From: Glaciihabitans sp.
GTDB taxonomy: Bacteria > Actinomycetota > Actinomycetes > Actinomycetales > Microbacteriaceae
DNA: 64,000 nt
Direction of reading: 5' to 3'
Assembly (NCBI GenBank): GCA_025463785.1
Contig: JAODBD010000001.1
Span: 62,001 to 126,000, forward strand
This document shows positions 34,270 to 42,571 of this stretch, in pieces. A program made the translations under genes and the position numbers. Within the stretch, counting starts at the first letter, position 1. Each line of letters begins with the position of its first letter. Under the pieces are notes generated by a model. That model saw only the letters and a list, made by a program, of their open reading frames with translations. It ran no database searches and was not told the DNA's origin.

Positions 34270-34667
34270 ATGAAGCACTGAGAATCGCATGGCTAGCGCT
34301 TCTGACAGCTGCCATATTCACAAGCCTGATCGCGTGGCGTGGCCCATCCTTCGCGTCGGAGTCTCAATCCCCGCACCTGACTTGGATTAATCTTGGTTGC
34401 GGGAGCCTTTACGACATCGACCACTACGCAAGACATCCAACATTTGACAGCACCGGTGTTGCTCCATGGCAGGGAGTAGATGACGCCGGTTGCCTCCACA
34501 CAGATGCGGAATACCGGCGATATTGCCTTGCGAACGCTGCCACCGCCCGCACCGTGCTTGCGGTCTCAGGGATTGTTGGGTTGGCCCTCCTGGGGGCGGG
34601 GGTTCCGATTGTGATTTCATGGACGCGTCAACGCCGCCTTGCAAAAGGAGAAGTTTCGTTCAAATGA
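34270..34667 (+). pseudogene. broken small membrane protein gene, copy A
   Basis: An ATG at 34270 reads MKH then stops. One base added after TG (cac TGG) would continue into a clean open frame to 34667. That frame reads RIAWLALLTAAIFTSLIAW (helix), then GCGSLYDIDHY, a further Cys pair, and TVLAVSGIVGLALLGAGVPIVI (second helix) before a basic tail. The body frame has no ATG, GTG or TTG near its start. The next paralogue (copy B) shares the CGSL-DI-HY motif, the later Cys and the C-terminal helix with R-x-R-R-L, which supports the reconstruction. Either a real pseudogene or a single-base sequencing error. Confidence 0.65.
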
Positions 34668-34754
34668 GAAAGAGACGAGGCAAATGGGCGACGTTTGCAC
34701 TTCTGTCCTGAAGCTCTGCGTATTGCACTACAACTTCTGATGACACGAGGCAGC

Positions 34755-35173
34755 ATGAAAACCAAGCCGTGGAGCATCTGGGCGACCCTGGCCGTGAGAT
34801 TGCGGGATTGATCAGTCTCAACGCGTGGGCGGGCCCGCTGTTCGCGACTCGAACCAATATTGTGGACCCCAATTGGACTGAATTGAGTTGCGGGAGCCTG
34901 AAGGACATATGGCACTACTCGAAGGATCTCCAGGCTGACAATGTGGACTTCCCTCCGTGAGCTGGTCCGAACGATACGCCAGTACCCGAGCCCGACGCGC
35001 TGTTTCGTGACAGCTGCAATTCCGACGCGGCCATCGCCCAGACCATACTGATCGTCAGCGCGCCGGTCTTCGCCGGATTGGCGGCTGCTGCGGTCGTCGT
35101 AGCAATCCGGCGCCGGAAGAATCGATTGGTTCCACCGGATCAGCCCCCGACCGCGGTGGCGGCCAAAAAATAG
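34755..35173 (+). pseudogene. broken small membrane protein gene, copy B
   Basis: MKTKPWSIWATLAV (ATG 34755) is in a different frame from the body, which reads IAGLISLNAWAGP (helix), ELSCGSLKDIWHY, then DFPP followed by an in-frame TGA at 34958-34960. The same frame resumes AGPNDTPVPEPDALFRDSCNSDAAIAQTILIVSAPVFAG in sequence and ends with a basic tail at 35173. A single base deletion near 34795 and one nonsense change account for the damage. It is paralogous to copy A directly upstream. The family looks like a two-helix membrane protein with two conserved cysteines outside; function unknown. Confidence 0.65.
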
Positions 35174-35261
35174 CAAACGGATGCGAGCGGTGAACGTTGC
35201 GTCGGCCGGCGTACCTCGTATTTGGGTCGAGACTTGGCAACGCTTGGTGCAGCATGGGGAC

Positions 35262-35729
35262 ATGGCGAACGTTCGAAGCGCGGGCATCCTGTTGTGGCGG
35301 CGCCGTGGAGGCGATCTCGAAGTGTTTATCGCGCACATGGGCGGCCCGTTCTGGGCAAAGAAGGATGCCGCAGCCTGGTCGATCCCGAAGGGCGAGTACG
35401 TCGACGGCGAGGACGAACTCATCGCCGCAGCTCGCGAATTTGAGGAAGAGATCGGCGTGGCGGCTCCCCCGCTTGACTACGTGGGGCTGGGCGAATTCCG
35501 GCAATCATCGGGCAAGGTCGTCGTTGTATTCGCCGCGGAGTCGACCCTTGAGGTCGAGGTCGTGGTGAGTAACACGTTCCCGCTGGAGTGGCCACCGAGG
35601 TCGGGCCGAATCCAGCAGTATCCCGAGGTCGATGACGCGCGCTGGCTCACGGTCGATGACGCCCGCGAGAAACTCGTCAAAGGCCAGCGCCAGATCCTCG
35701 ACGCTCTGATTCAGCGACATTCTGACTGA
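35262..35729 (+). CDS. NUDIX hydrolase
   Basis: The 155-residue protein has the NUDIX box G-x5-E-x7-REUXEE-x-GU as GEYVDGEDELIAAAREFEEEIGV in sequence, after WSIPKG. The N terminus SAGILLWRRRGGDLEVFIAHMGGPFWAKKDAAAWS is like the ADP-ribose/diadenosine-polyphosphate-type NUDIX enzymes. The ATG at 35262 is preferred over an upstream in-frame start because homology begins there. It hydrolyses a nucleoside diphosphate linked to another moiety. Confidence 0.9.
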   Translation: MANVRSAGILLWRRRGGDLEVFIAHMGGPFWAKKDAAAWSIPKGEYVDGEDELIAAAREFEEEIGVAAPPLDYVGLGEFRQSSGKVVVVFAAESTLEVEVVVSNTFPLEWPPRSGRIQQYPEVDDARWLTVDDAREKLVKGQRQILDALIQRHSD

Positions 35730-35822
35730 GTAAGAGTGGTGACCTCGCGGTGCCGTCGGTCCGAAGGGAACAATGAGCGGCGCGGTTGTTCTTATCGATG
35801 CAATGTACCTTGTGTTAGCATT

Positions 35823-35836
35823 CACTAACGTTAGTG
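35823..35836. promoter_or_regulatory. 14-base palindromic operator before VOC-arsR operon
   Basis: CACTAACGTTAGTG is a perfect palindrome 26 bases upstream of the VOC gene start. An overlapping GTTAG-N6-CTAAC pairing extends the symmetry upstream (from 35814). It probably binds the ArsR protein encoded by the second gene of the operon. Confidence 0.72.
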
Positions 35837-35861
35837 TCAGGTGACTAAGGAGGAGAACACG

Positions 35862-36218
35862 ATGGGTCAGCCGGTTGCAATGTTCGAAGTTGTCAGCAAA
35901 GACCACGAACGCGCGCAAAAGTTCTATGCAGAACTGTTCGATTGGGCTGTGCAGCCCGATCCGAGCATGGGCGGGTACGGGCTCGTCGACACGGGTGCGG
36001 GCGCCTCGGGAATCGGCGGTGGAATCGGTCCGTCAATGGGAGAGGGCGACACCGGCGTCAAGGTCTACGTTCGCGTGGACGACCTGGCTCGGTACCTCGA
36101 TCGCGCCGTCGAGTTAGGCGGTACGCGGCTGGTCGAGCCAACCGTTCTGCCCGGCGATTATGGCAGCTTCGCGGTCTTCGCCGATCCGGACGGCAATCCG
36201 GTCGGGCTATGGGCGTAG
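35862..36218 (+). CDS. VOC (glyoxalase/bleomycin resistance) family protein
   Basis: The 118-residue protein has FEVVSKDHERAQKFYAELFDW and VFADPDGNPVGLW, the two halves of a VOC repeat. The ATG at 35862 follows AAGGAGGAG. The metal ligands of true glyoxalase I are not all evident, so it may be a binding or resistance protein. It leads an operon with ArsR, SRPBCC and YciI-like genes; its stop overlaps the ArsR start by ten bases. Confidence 0.9.
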   Translation: MGQPVAMFEVVSKDHERAQKFYAELFDWAVQPDPSMGGYGLVDTGAGASGIGGGIGPSMGEGDTGVKVYVRVDDLARYLDRAVELGGTRLVEPTVLPGDYGSFAVFADPDGNPVGLWA

Positions 36219-36556
36219 GCGCGACAGCGCGGGACGACGCGACCGACATCGCACTACGGGCGCTGGTCGAACCGCGACGACGCGCCATCCTGCGTCTGGT
36301 CGCAGACACGGAGCTCCCAGCCGGAGCGATCGCAGACGCATTCGAGGTCACTCGCACCGCGGTAAGTCAGCATCTCACCGTGCTTCGGGATGCCGGGCTC
36401 GTAACCGAGAGACGCGACGGCACGCGAAGGCTCTATCGCGCGAGGCCGGAAGGACTGGCAGAATTGCGAAGCTTCCTGGATGACATGTGGGCGACATCCC
36501 TGCTCACGGCAAAGAACCTCGTCGAAGCGGATCGAGAGCGGCAGAGTGAGTCCTGA
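36209..36556 (+). CDS. ArsR family transcriptional regulator
   Basis: The 115-residue regulator has ALRALVEPRRRAILRLVADTELPAGAIADAFEVTRTAVSQHLTVLRDAGLVTERRDGTRRLYRARP in sequence. The start ATG lies within the last codons of the VOC gene, so translation is coupled. The C-terminal FLDDMWATSLLTAKNLVE helix lacks metal cysteines. It presumably represses its own operon through the 14-base palindrome upstream. Confidence 0.92.
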   Translation: MGVGATARDDATDIALRALVEPRRRAILRLVADTELPAGAIADAFEVTRTAVSQHLTVLRDAGLVTERRDGTRRLYRARPEGLAELRSFLDDMWATSLLTAKNLVEADRERQSES

Positions 36557-37058
36557 ATCGAACCTCACGGCGCTACGCAGACCACCGGTACGGCAGTCGG
36601 TCTCCGTAGCAAGTTCGCGGGAACACACCTTTGACGTATTCGTTCGCGAGATCGGAAGCTGGTGGCCACTTCAACCGTTCTCGATGGGCACCGATCGAGT
36701 GCGCGCGGTGACTTTCGAGCGTGTACTCGGCGGCCGCGTATTCGAAACCTGGGATGACGGAACCGTTCGTGACTGGGGCACCGTACTCGAGTGGTCGCCG
36801 CCCGAGCGTTTCGCAATGACCTGGAACATCACCGGCACCCCGACCGAAGTTGAGTTGAGGTTCACCTTGGAAGCAGACGACCGCACCCGCGTCGACCTGG
36901 AACACCGCGGGTGGGAAAAACTCACCGAGGCGCAGTTGTCTGAGGCCTGCGCGCTGCCGGGGGGCTACCTGGGTGGCAGTTTCTCGGCGGGCTGGACGCG
37001 CATCCTCACCTGCTTTATCGACTTCGTTGAATCAACTTTCACAACATCAGCCGACTAG
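36546..37058 (+). CDS. SRPBCC domain protein
   Basis: The ~170-residue START-fold protein contains VASSREHTFDVFVREIGSWWPLQPFSMG and TWNITGTPTEVELRFTLEADDRTRVDLEHRGWE in sequence, an AHSA1-like pattern. The GTG at 36546 overlaps the ArsR stop, which indicates coupling. It is the third gene of the VOC-ArsR-SRPBCC-YciI operon. Ligand unknown. Confidence 0.88.
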   Translation: MSPESNLTALRRPPVRQSVSVASSREHTFDVFVREIGSWWPLQPFSMGTDRVRAVTFERVLGGRVFETWDDGTVRDWGTVLEWSPPERFAMTWNITGTPTEVELRFTLEADDRTRVDLEHRGWEKLTEAQLSEACALPGGYLGGSFSAGWTRILTCFIDFVESTFTTSAD

Positions 37059-37067
37059 AGAGTGACC

Positions 37068-37424
37068 ATGTCAACACCCACAGACGTCAGTGGCATTTCC
37101 GACGACTACATGCACAGCCTCATGCAGCAGAGCGTCCCGTTCACGATCGTGGTTCTCACAAAGACCGAAAGGTACGCCAACGAGGGCTCTGACCTGGTGA
37201 TTTGGGAGCACGGCCGGCGCAACTTCGCGCTTCGGGCAGACGGTCGACTTGCGATCGTCTGCCCGGTGCGCGACGACAGTGCCGTCAGCGGCATCGGCAT
37301 CTTTACGACGGATGCCGCCGAAACAGCCGCGATCATGGACGGCGACCCCGCCGTGAGGGCGGGCATCTTCCACTACGCGATCCACCCCACGCGAACCTTC
37401 GCAGGCGATTCGCTGCCTGGTTAG
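37068..37424 (+). CDS. YciI-related protein
   Basis: The 118-residue protein ends with DPAVRAGIFHYAIHPTRTFAGDSLP, the characteristic YCII-type tail, and has SVPFTIVVLTKTERY near the start. The usual DGPF motif is absent. It follows the SRPBCC gene by nine bases and is most likely part of the same operon. Function unknown; the fold suggests a small enzyme or ligand-binding role. Confidence 0.75.
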   Translation: MSTPTDVSGISDDYMHSLMQQSVPFTIVVLTKTERYANEGSDLVIWEHGRRNFALRADGRLAIVCPVRDDSAVSGIGIFTTDAAETAAIMDGDPAVRAGIFHYAIHPTRTFAGDSLPG

Positions 37425-37458
37425 AACCCGCGCCGGCAGACGCTCCCAGGGATCGTCG

Positions 37459-38295
37459 CTAGCTCGGGATCCAGTTGAACTCGTCCGGGTTCGGCCCCGT
37501 GCGCTCGTTCTTGTTGAGTGCCGTGATCGCCGCGATGTCGTCATCCGTGAGTTCGAAGTCGAACAGCTCGAAGTTCTCGACGACGCGGCTGAGGGTCACC
37601 GACTTCGGGAAGACGATGTCACCGCGCTGGATGTGCCAACGCAGTGTGACCTGCGCGCTCGACTTGCCAAGGCGGCCTGCAATCTTCTGGATGACCGGGT
37701 CGCCGAGTACGCCACCCTGCGCGATGGGCGACCAGGCCTCATTCGCGATGTCATTGTCGAAGTCGAAGGCGCGCACGTCATCCTGAGTCAGGTACGGGTG
37801 GATCTCGATCTGGTTGACGGCGGGCACTGTGTCGGTCTCATCGAGGAGACGACGGATGTGGGCCGGCTGGAAGTTCGAGACGCCAATCGCACGGGCGCGG
37901 CCCGACTGATGGATCTCCTCGAGCGCCTTCCACGTCTCGACTAAGTCCCCAACGGCAGGCAGCGGCCAGTGGATGAGGAACAGGTCGATGTACTCGAAAC
38001 CGAGCGCCGCAAGGGTTCCGTCGAAAGCGGTGAGTGCTGCATCGTGCTCGTGGAAGCCGTTGTTCAGCTTGCTCGTGACGAAGACGTCCTCGCGGTTTAG
38101 GCCGGATTCGGCTATTGCCTGGCCGACCTCCTTCTCGTTGCCGTACATCTCGGCGGTATCAATGTGTCGGTATCCGACCTCGAGTGCGTCGAGCGTGGCC
38201 TTCTTCGTGTCGGCCGGGGGGATCTGAAACACGCCGAATCCGAGCTGCGGGATTTCGACGCCGTTATTGAGGGTGATGATGGGAACTTGGGTCAT
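37459..38295 (-). CDS. aldo/keto reductase, 2,5-diketogluconate reductase type
   Basis: The 278-residue AKR has LNNGVEIPQLGFGVFQI, catalytic D46 and Y51 (HIDTAEMYGNEK), Lys near 76 (VTSKL) and His near 109 (LIHWPLP), and GVSNFQPAHI plus PKSVTLSRVVENFELFDFEL. This is the AKR5-like group that reduces diketogluconate or other carbonyls with NADPH. No clear ribosome-binding site precedes the ATG at 38295; a leaderless transcript is possible. It is divergent from a serine hydrolase. Confidence 0.93.
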   Translation of the reverse strand: MTQVPIITLNNGVEIPQLGFGVFQIPPADTKKATLDALEVGYRHIDTAEMYGNEKEVGQAIAESGLNREDVFVTSKLNNGFHEHDAALTAFDGTLAALGFEYIDLFLIHWPLPAVGDLVETWKALEEIHQSGRARAIGVSNFQPAHIRRLLDETDTVPAVNQIEIHPYLTQDDVRAFDFDNDIANEAWSPIAQGGVLGDPVIQKIAGRLGKSSAQVTLRWHIQRGDIVFPKSVTLSRVVENFELFDFELTDDDIAAITALNKNERTGPNPDEFNWIPS

Positions 38296-38341
38296 GGGTT
38301 AACGCTAATCCCTTTGGCGCCAGCGCCTATCGTGGAATCTT

Positions 38342-39304
38342 GTGAACATCACATTTCCTCGCACCAGTCCAGACAGCCTCGGCATCGATCCCACCGCCAT
38401 CACCCGATTCGAGGAGGCGCTCGAACGCCTGGATCACGTCGACAGCTACATGCTGCTGCGAGGCGGACAGGTGATCGGAGAACGCTGGTGGGGGTCGGCC
38501 GCGCCCGAGATTCCACACGTGATGTGGTCGATCAGTAAGAGCTTCACATCCACCGCCGTGGGAATCGCGATCTCGGAGGGTCTCTTCTCGCTGAACGATC
38601 GCGTGATCGACCTCCTTTCCGAAGCAGCGCCCGACAGCGTCGGCCCACTGCTTGAACGGCTGACCGTGCGACACCTGCTGACCATGACGACAGGTCACGC
38701 CACCGAATCCCTGCCGGATGCCGAGCGCGAAAACGACGTCGACTGGGCCACGCACGTGCTATCGCAACCCCTTGAATTCGAACCGGGTACGCACTTCGTC
38801 TACAACAGCGGTGCCAGTTACCTGCTCTCGGCAATCCTGCAGCGCACCAGCGGCCAACTGCTTGTCGACTACCTTGTGCCCCGGCTGTTCGGACCACTCG
38901 GTATCGAATCGCACAGTTGGGAGGTCTCGCCCCAGGGCATCAATACGGGCGGCTGGGGGCTCTCCCTTCGAACCGAGGACCTCGCAAAGTTCGGTCAGCT
39001 CTACCTACGGAGCGGCCGCCTCGGTGACGTCGCTGTCGTACCGAGCGAATGGGTTGCGGAGGCCACGTCCTGGCAGGTCCCCAATGGTGACCCGGCAACA
39101 CCCAGCGATTGGAGTCAGGGCTATGGCTACCAGTTCTGGCAGTGCCGAAATGGGGCATACCGCGGCGACGGGCTCGGCGGCCAGTTCTGCATCGTCATGC
39201 CAAAGCAGGATGCCGTACTCGTCATCACGGCCGACCTCATCGACATGCAGCAGGAGCTCGATGTCGTATGGGATCACCTGCTGCCGGCGCTGCACGTTCA
39301 CTAA
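38342..39304 (+). CDS. serine hydrolase, class C beta-lactamase fold
   Basis: The 320-residue protein has the S-x-x-K motif at residues 63-66 (WSISKSF), YNS (FVYNSGASYLL) and GYGYQFWQ further on, the pattern of the beta-lactamase/esterase superfamily. There is no signal peptide, so it is likely a cytoplasmic esterase or amidase rather than a secreted beta-lactamase. The start is a GTG at 38342 with no strong ribosome-binding site. Confidence 0.88.
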   Translation: MNITFPRTSPDSLGIDPTAITRFEEALERLDHVDSYMLLRGGQVIGERWWGSAAPEIPHVMWSISKSFTSTAVGIAISEGLFSLNDRVIDLLSEAAPDSVGPLLERLTVRHLLTMTTGHATESLPDAERENDVDWATHVLSQPLEFEPGTHFVYNSGASYLLSAILQRTSGQLLVDYLVPRLFGPLGIESHSWEVSPQGINTGGWGLSLRTEDLAKFGQLYLRSGRLGDVAVVPSEWVAEATSWQVPNGDPATPSDWSQGYGYQFWQCRNGAYRGDGLGGQFCIVMPKQDAVLVITADLIDMQQELDVVWDHLLPALHVH

Positions 39305-39345
39305 GCTTCGGGCAACGCATTCGAAGCTTCAGCGGAAGGATGATC

Positions 39346-39768
39346 ATGCTCCCCCACATCAACTACTGGGCGGTTCTGCTCGCGACACTTTCGAGCATGA
39401 TCGTCGGGTCCATTTGGTACACGCCGAAAGTGTTCGGCAATTACTGGATGAAGGCAGCTGGCGTCACGCCTTCCGGCAACGCTCGGGATGCCGTGCGCCC
39501 GATCATCACGACCGTCATCGTCAGCTTCATCACGGCCTGGGTTCTCGCGGGTGCCGTCTTCATCTCGCAGCACTTCTACGGCGGCGGGTTTCTGGGTAAC
39601 GCCATCATCACCGCGATTGTGCTCTGGGCGGGTTTCACTGCCACCCGGTTCATCACGCATGACGCGTTCGATCAGCGCCCGACCGGATTGACCGTGCTCA
39701 ACGTCGCGCACGAGTTCGTGACGGTCGTGATCATGGCCGTGCTCATCGGAGTGTGGCCGCCAGCCTGA
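39346..39768 (+). CDS. DUF1761 family membrane protein
   Basis: The 140-residue protein has four membrane helices, with INYWAVLLATLSSMIVGSIWYTPKVFGNYWMKAAG in sequence near the start, the DUF1761 signature. The ATG at 39346 has AAGGA six bases before it; an ATG at 39340 would be too close. The frame is open far upstream inside the hydrolase gene. Function is unknown. Confidence 0.88.
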   Translation: MLPHINYWAVLLATLSSMIVGSIWYTPKVFGNYWMKAAGVTPSGNARDAVRPIITTVIVSFITAWVLAGAVFISQHFYGGGFLGNAIITAIVLWAGFTATRFITHDAFDQRPTGLTVLNVAHEFVTVVIMAVLIGVWPPA

Positions 39769-39811
39769 TCTGGCCACCGGGGAAGCGGGCTCGCGAACGG
39801 CACGCTTGCAC

Positions 39812-40894
39812 CTAGCCGAGGACGAACTTTGCGTAGGCGGTGGCGGCGCGTGCGAATCCACTCCGTTCAGTCTCGCTGGCCTCCCCGAAATAATCGGGTT
39901 CGATACCGGCTTGCTTCGACCTGGGAATGCGACGCCAGGTGCCGACGACGCGCCCCTTACCAACGATCGTCGGCAGAAAGATGCCGTTATTACCCGGCAC
40001 GATGCGCGGTGAGTGCTCGGCAGCCAGGGGCAGCGCACGGTCCTGATAGCCGAGCAGGTACTCGTCGAAACCGGGCAGGACGTGCACGCCCGCACCGGCT
40101 CGGGATGTCGCCGCAGCATCCATTTCGCTCGTCGCGATCAGATAGCTCGTCTCGCCCAGCGTGAGCTCGGTCAGCGCGTCACCGGCGGCCGCGACCCCGG
40201 CACGTGCGTCGGCCAGCGTCAGCTTGCTCCACCACGCAAAATCGCGAACCGTCGCCGGACCGTGGCCTTCGAAGTACCGCAGGGCGAACTCCCGCAGGGC
40301 CTCGTCGCCGGCCAGTGCTCGCGGCCGACCGATCCACTCGTCGACAAGCACGAGCGCCTGCTGGGTTCCCCTCGTCGGACCCCAGCAGATCAGCCTGAGC
40401 TGCGAGAGGTAGAAGATGATGTGGTAGCCGCGCTGCCCATCGGGTGCGATGCCGTTCTCTGCCAGAACGGTCATGAACTCGTCGCGCGACAGCGACCGAC
40501 CACCGGTGAGCGCCGCCCGGGCCGCGAGCTCGGCTCTGTCGAGTGTCGCCTGGTCGAGACCGAGGTTGCGGAAACGAGTCGTGGCACCCTGGAGCGAGCG
40601 CGCGGAGGTGAGCGACAGCATCCACCCCAGATCTCCTGGTGCAACGAAGTGCAACGTGCCGCGCATGGGTAAGGTGCGAACGATTTCACCGGCGTCAAGT
40701 GCCGCCAGAACGTTAGAGCGGCCCGAACCGGGGGATCTCACGCCGACCGCCCACAGCGCCTGCGCGAAATCCTGGGCCTGAACGGCCAGGAGATGCCGCA
40801 CGGTCCCAGCAGGCGTTGCGGCGCGGGTCGGGTCGATCCGCTGCGTCCACGACCGCAGCCGCAGGATCTCCCTCGCCGTCACGGAGTGCGCCAT
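39812..40894 (-). CDS. AlkZ/YcaQ-like winged-helix DNA glycosylase family protein
   Basis: The 360-residue protein begins AREILRLRSWTQRID and has HLLAVQAQDFAQALWAVGVR with the Q-x-Q motif (QAQ) that is catalytic in AlkZ-type glycosylases. Further HTH_42-type blocks are TLPMRGTLHFVAPGDLGWML and GRPRALAGDEALREFALRYFEGHGPATVRDFAWWS. AlkZ enzymes excise bulky or cross-linked DNA adducts and are often tied to natural-product resistance. No biosynthetic cluster is adjacent here. Confidence 0.87.
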   Translation of the reverse strand: MAHSVTAREILRLRSWTQRIDPTRAATPAGTVRHLLAVQAQDFAQALWAVGVRSPGSGRSNVLAALDAGEIVRTLPMRGTLHFVAPGDLGWMLSLTSARSLQGATTRFRNLGLDQATLDRAELAARAALTGGRSLSRDEFMTVLAENGIAPDGQRGYHIIFYLSQLRLICWGPTRGTQQALVLVDEWIGRPRALAGDEALREFALRYFEGHGPATVRDFAWWSKLTLADARAGVAAAGDALTELTLGETSYLIATSEMDAAATSRAGAGVHVLPGFDEYLLGYQDRALPLAAEHSPRIVPGNNGIFLPTIVGKGRVVGTWRRIPRSKQAGIEPDYFGEASETERSGFARAATAYAKFVLG

Positions 40895-40959
40895 CCAGCC
40901 AGTATGCCGGGCGCCACCGACGTGGGTTGACGTGGCCTTCCAGATGACGCGAAGGCGGT

Positions 40960-41820
40960 CTAGCCGAGTTCGCCGAACGCGGTAACGACAGCGGAGACAT
41001 CCTCTCCGTCGTGTCCGCTGGCGCTCGCTTCATGGAAGACGTCTCGAACCGCGGTCAGCACGCCCTTCGAGGTTTCTGTCGGCGCGACGGCGTCGAGCAT
41101 GAGGTTGAGGTCTTTCAGTAGGCCGCCAAGAGCGAAACTTGGCGAGCGGTCTCCCGCCAGCATGAGTTTGCCCTTCAGCTGGATATACGGTGCATTCGAC
41201 GGGCCGCCATCGAGCGCCTCGAGGAAGAGCTTCGGGTCGACGCCGAGCGCCTCGCACATCACGAGCGACTGGGCGGTTCCCGCAGTGATCATCGCAACCC
41301 AGGCATTGCAGGCCAGCTTGAGCGAACTAGCGTCACCGACCGTTGCACCCGCCATGACGGTCTTCGACCCGATCGCATCAAGCACCAGGTTTACGCGGTC
41401 GAGAATTTGGGGCTCGCCCGCGACCAGGACGACAAGCGTGCCGCCCTCCGCGGGTTGCCGCGTTCCCACCACGGGAGCGTCGAGAAAGCTCACGCTGTGT
41501 TGCGCTGCGAGCGCCGCAAGTCGGCGAGCGCCCTGTGGACCGACCGTGGCCGACTGCATCCAGATGGCGTCAGCCTTCATGGCGTCGAGAAACGTTGCGG
41601 CGGAATCGCTGGTCGCCGCTTCGTCAAACAGCATTGTCAGCACGACATCCGCGTCGCGCACGGCATCCTCGACCGATTCCGCAACCTTTGCGCCGTCGTC
41701 GGCAAGCAATCGAGCCTTATCGGGATGCCGGTTCCAGACGGTGACATCGAGCCCGTTTCGCAGGAGGCTGTGCGCCATCCCCGTACCCATCATTCCCGTT
41801 CCCACGACAGCGACTCGCAT
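40960..41820 (-). CDS. NAD(P)-dependent oxidoreductase, 3-hydroxyisobutyrate dehydrogenase family
   Basis: The 286-residue protein has the Rossmann motif VVGTGMMGTGMAHSLLRNG, VLTMLFDEAA, and SFLDAPVVGTRQPAEGGTL, with the catalytic Lys in SSLKLACNAW. This is the beta-hydroxyacid dehydrogenase family; substrate not determinable. An AAGGAGA precedes the ATG. Confidence 0.92.
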   Translation of the reverse strand: MRVAVVGTGMMGTGMAHSLLRNGLDVTVWNRHPDKARLLADDGAKVAESVEDAVRDADVVLTMLFDEAATSDSAATFLDAMKADAIWMQSATVGPQGARRLAALAAQHSVSFLDAPVVGTRQPAEGGTLVVLVAGEPQILDRVNLVLDAIGSKTVMAGATVGDASSLKLACNAWVAMITAGTAQSLVMCEALGVDPKLFLEALDGGPSNAPYIQLKGKLMLAGDRSPSFALGGLLKDLNLMLDAVAPTETSKGVLTAVRDVFHEASASGHDGEDVSAVVTAFGELG

Positions 41821-41929
41821 GATCTTTCTCCTTGGTTAATTCCTGATCCTTCAAAATTACGCCTCGGAACCTGAGACGTAACCCCCCGCTCTCCGCGATG
41901 TTCGCCTAACGAGAACTCGACGGTTTTCG

Positions 41930-41956
41930 TTAGCACTCTCGACCCCCGAGTGCTAG
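41930..41956. promoter_or_regulatory. CIRCE element (HrcA operator)
   Basis: TTAGCACTC (41930-41938), nine bases, GAGTGCTAG (41948-41956): a near-perfect CIRCE, one mismatch at the last base of the right arm. It overlaps the predicted promoter of the hsp20 gene (TAGATT -10 at 41954-41959). HrcA bound here would block transcription at normal temperature. Confidence 0.93.
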
Positions 41957-41966
41957 ATTCGGTGAT

Positions 41967-41987
41967 GTTGAGTCATATCGACTCAAC
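41967..41987. promoter_or_regulatory. HAIR element (HspR operator)
   Basis: GTTGAGT-N7-ACTCAAC matches the HAIR consensus CTTGAGT-N7-ACTCAAG except for the outermost pair. It lies ten bases after the CIRCE element and covers the predicted transcription start of hsp20. Confidence 0.9.
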
Positions 41988-42042
41988 TTTGAGACAAGGC
42001 GTGACGCTGCCGATCGGCGGCCCCACCAAAGGAGAGATGAAC

Positions 42043-42441
42043 ATGACTGTTCAGTTCAAGATGCCGATCGACCTGTACCGCGACGGCGACCACTACACGC
42101 TCAACGCCGACCTCCCGGGCATTGACCCGAGCACGGTCGACCTCGATGTCGACGGCCAGCTGCTGACCATTCGCGCCGAGCGCGTCGCCCCGAGCGCCGA
42201 AGGCGTTCGCTGGCTCGCTCGCGAGAACCGCAGCGGTTCATTCCTGCGTCGCCTCACCCTTGGTGATGGTGTCGACCGCGAGAACATCAGCGCAACGTAC
42301 GACGCTGGCGTGTTGAGCGTGACGATCCCCGTCGCCGAGAAGGCAAAGGCGCGCAAGATCGAGGTCGTGACCGGTGCATCAACGCCGGTGAAGAAGGCTT
42401 CAGTCAAGAAGGCTGACGCACCCGTTGCCGCAGCCGCGTAG
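42043..42441 (+). CDS. hsp20: Hsp20/alpha-crystallin family small heat-shock protein
   Basis: The 132-residue chaperone has the alpha-crystallin domain: FKMPIDLYRDGDHYTLNADLPGIDPSTVDLDVDGQLLTIRAERV in sequence, SFLRRLTLGDGVDRENISATYDAGVLSVTIPV, and a Lys/Ala-rich tail. The ATG at 42043 is chosen because AAAGGAG lies eight bases upstream (an ATG at 42037 is too near). The frame is open to 41950 but that runs through the HAIR element. Control by both HrcA and HspR is expected. A terminator hairpin follows. Confidence 0.95.
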   Translation: MTVQFKMPIDLYRDGDHYTLNADLPGIDPSTVDLDVDGQLLTIRAERVAPSAEGVRWLARENRSGSFLRRLTLGDGVDRENISATYDAGVLSVTIPVAEKAKARKIEVVTGASTPVKKASVKKADAPVAAAA

Positions 42442-42473
42442 GCAATAGCCCGCAGTAATACCCACGAAGAAAG

Positions 42474-42507
42474 CGGATGCCGCGTCGAGAAATCGGTGCG
42501 GCATCCG
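42474..42507. terminator. terminator hairpin after hsp20
   Basis: CGGATGCCGC (42474-42483) pairs perfectly with GCGGCATCCG (42498-42507); loop 14 bases; followed by TCGTTAAAA. It contains the frequent GGATGC word in its stem. Confidence 0.7.
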
Positions 42508-42571
42508 TCGTTAAAAGGGACGGCGGTTAAGAGGGACGACCGTTAAGAGCAATATCCGTCATGAGCAATAG

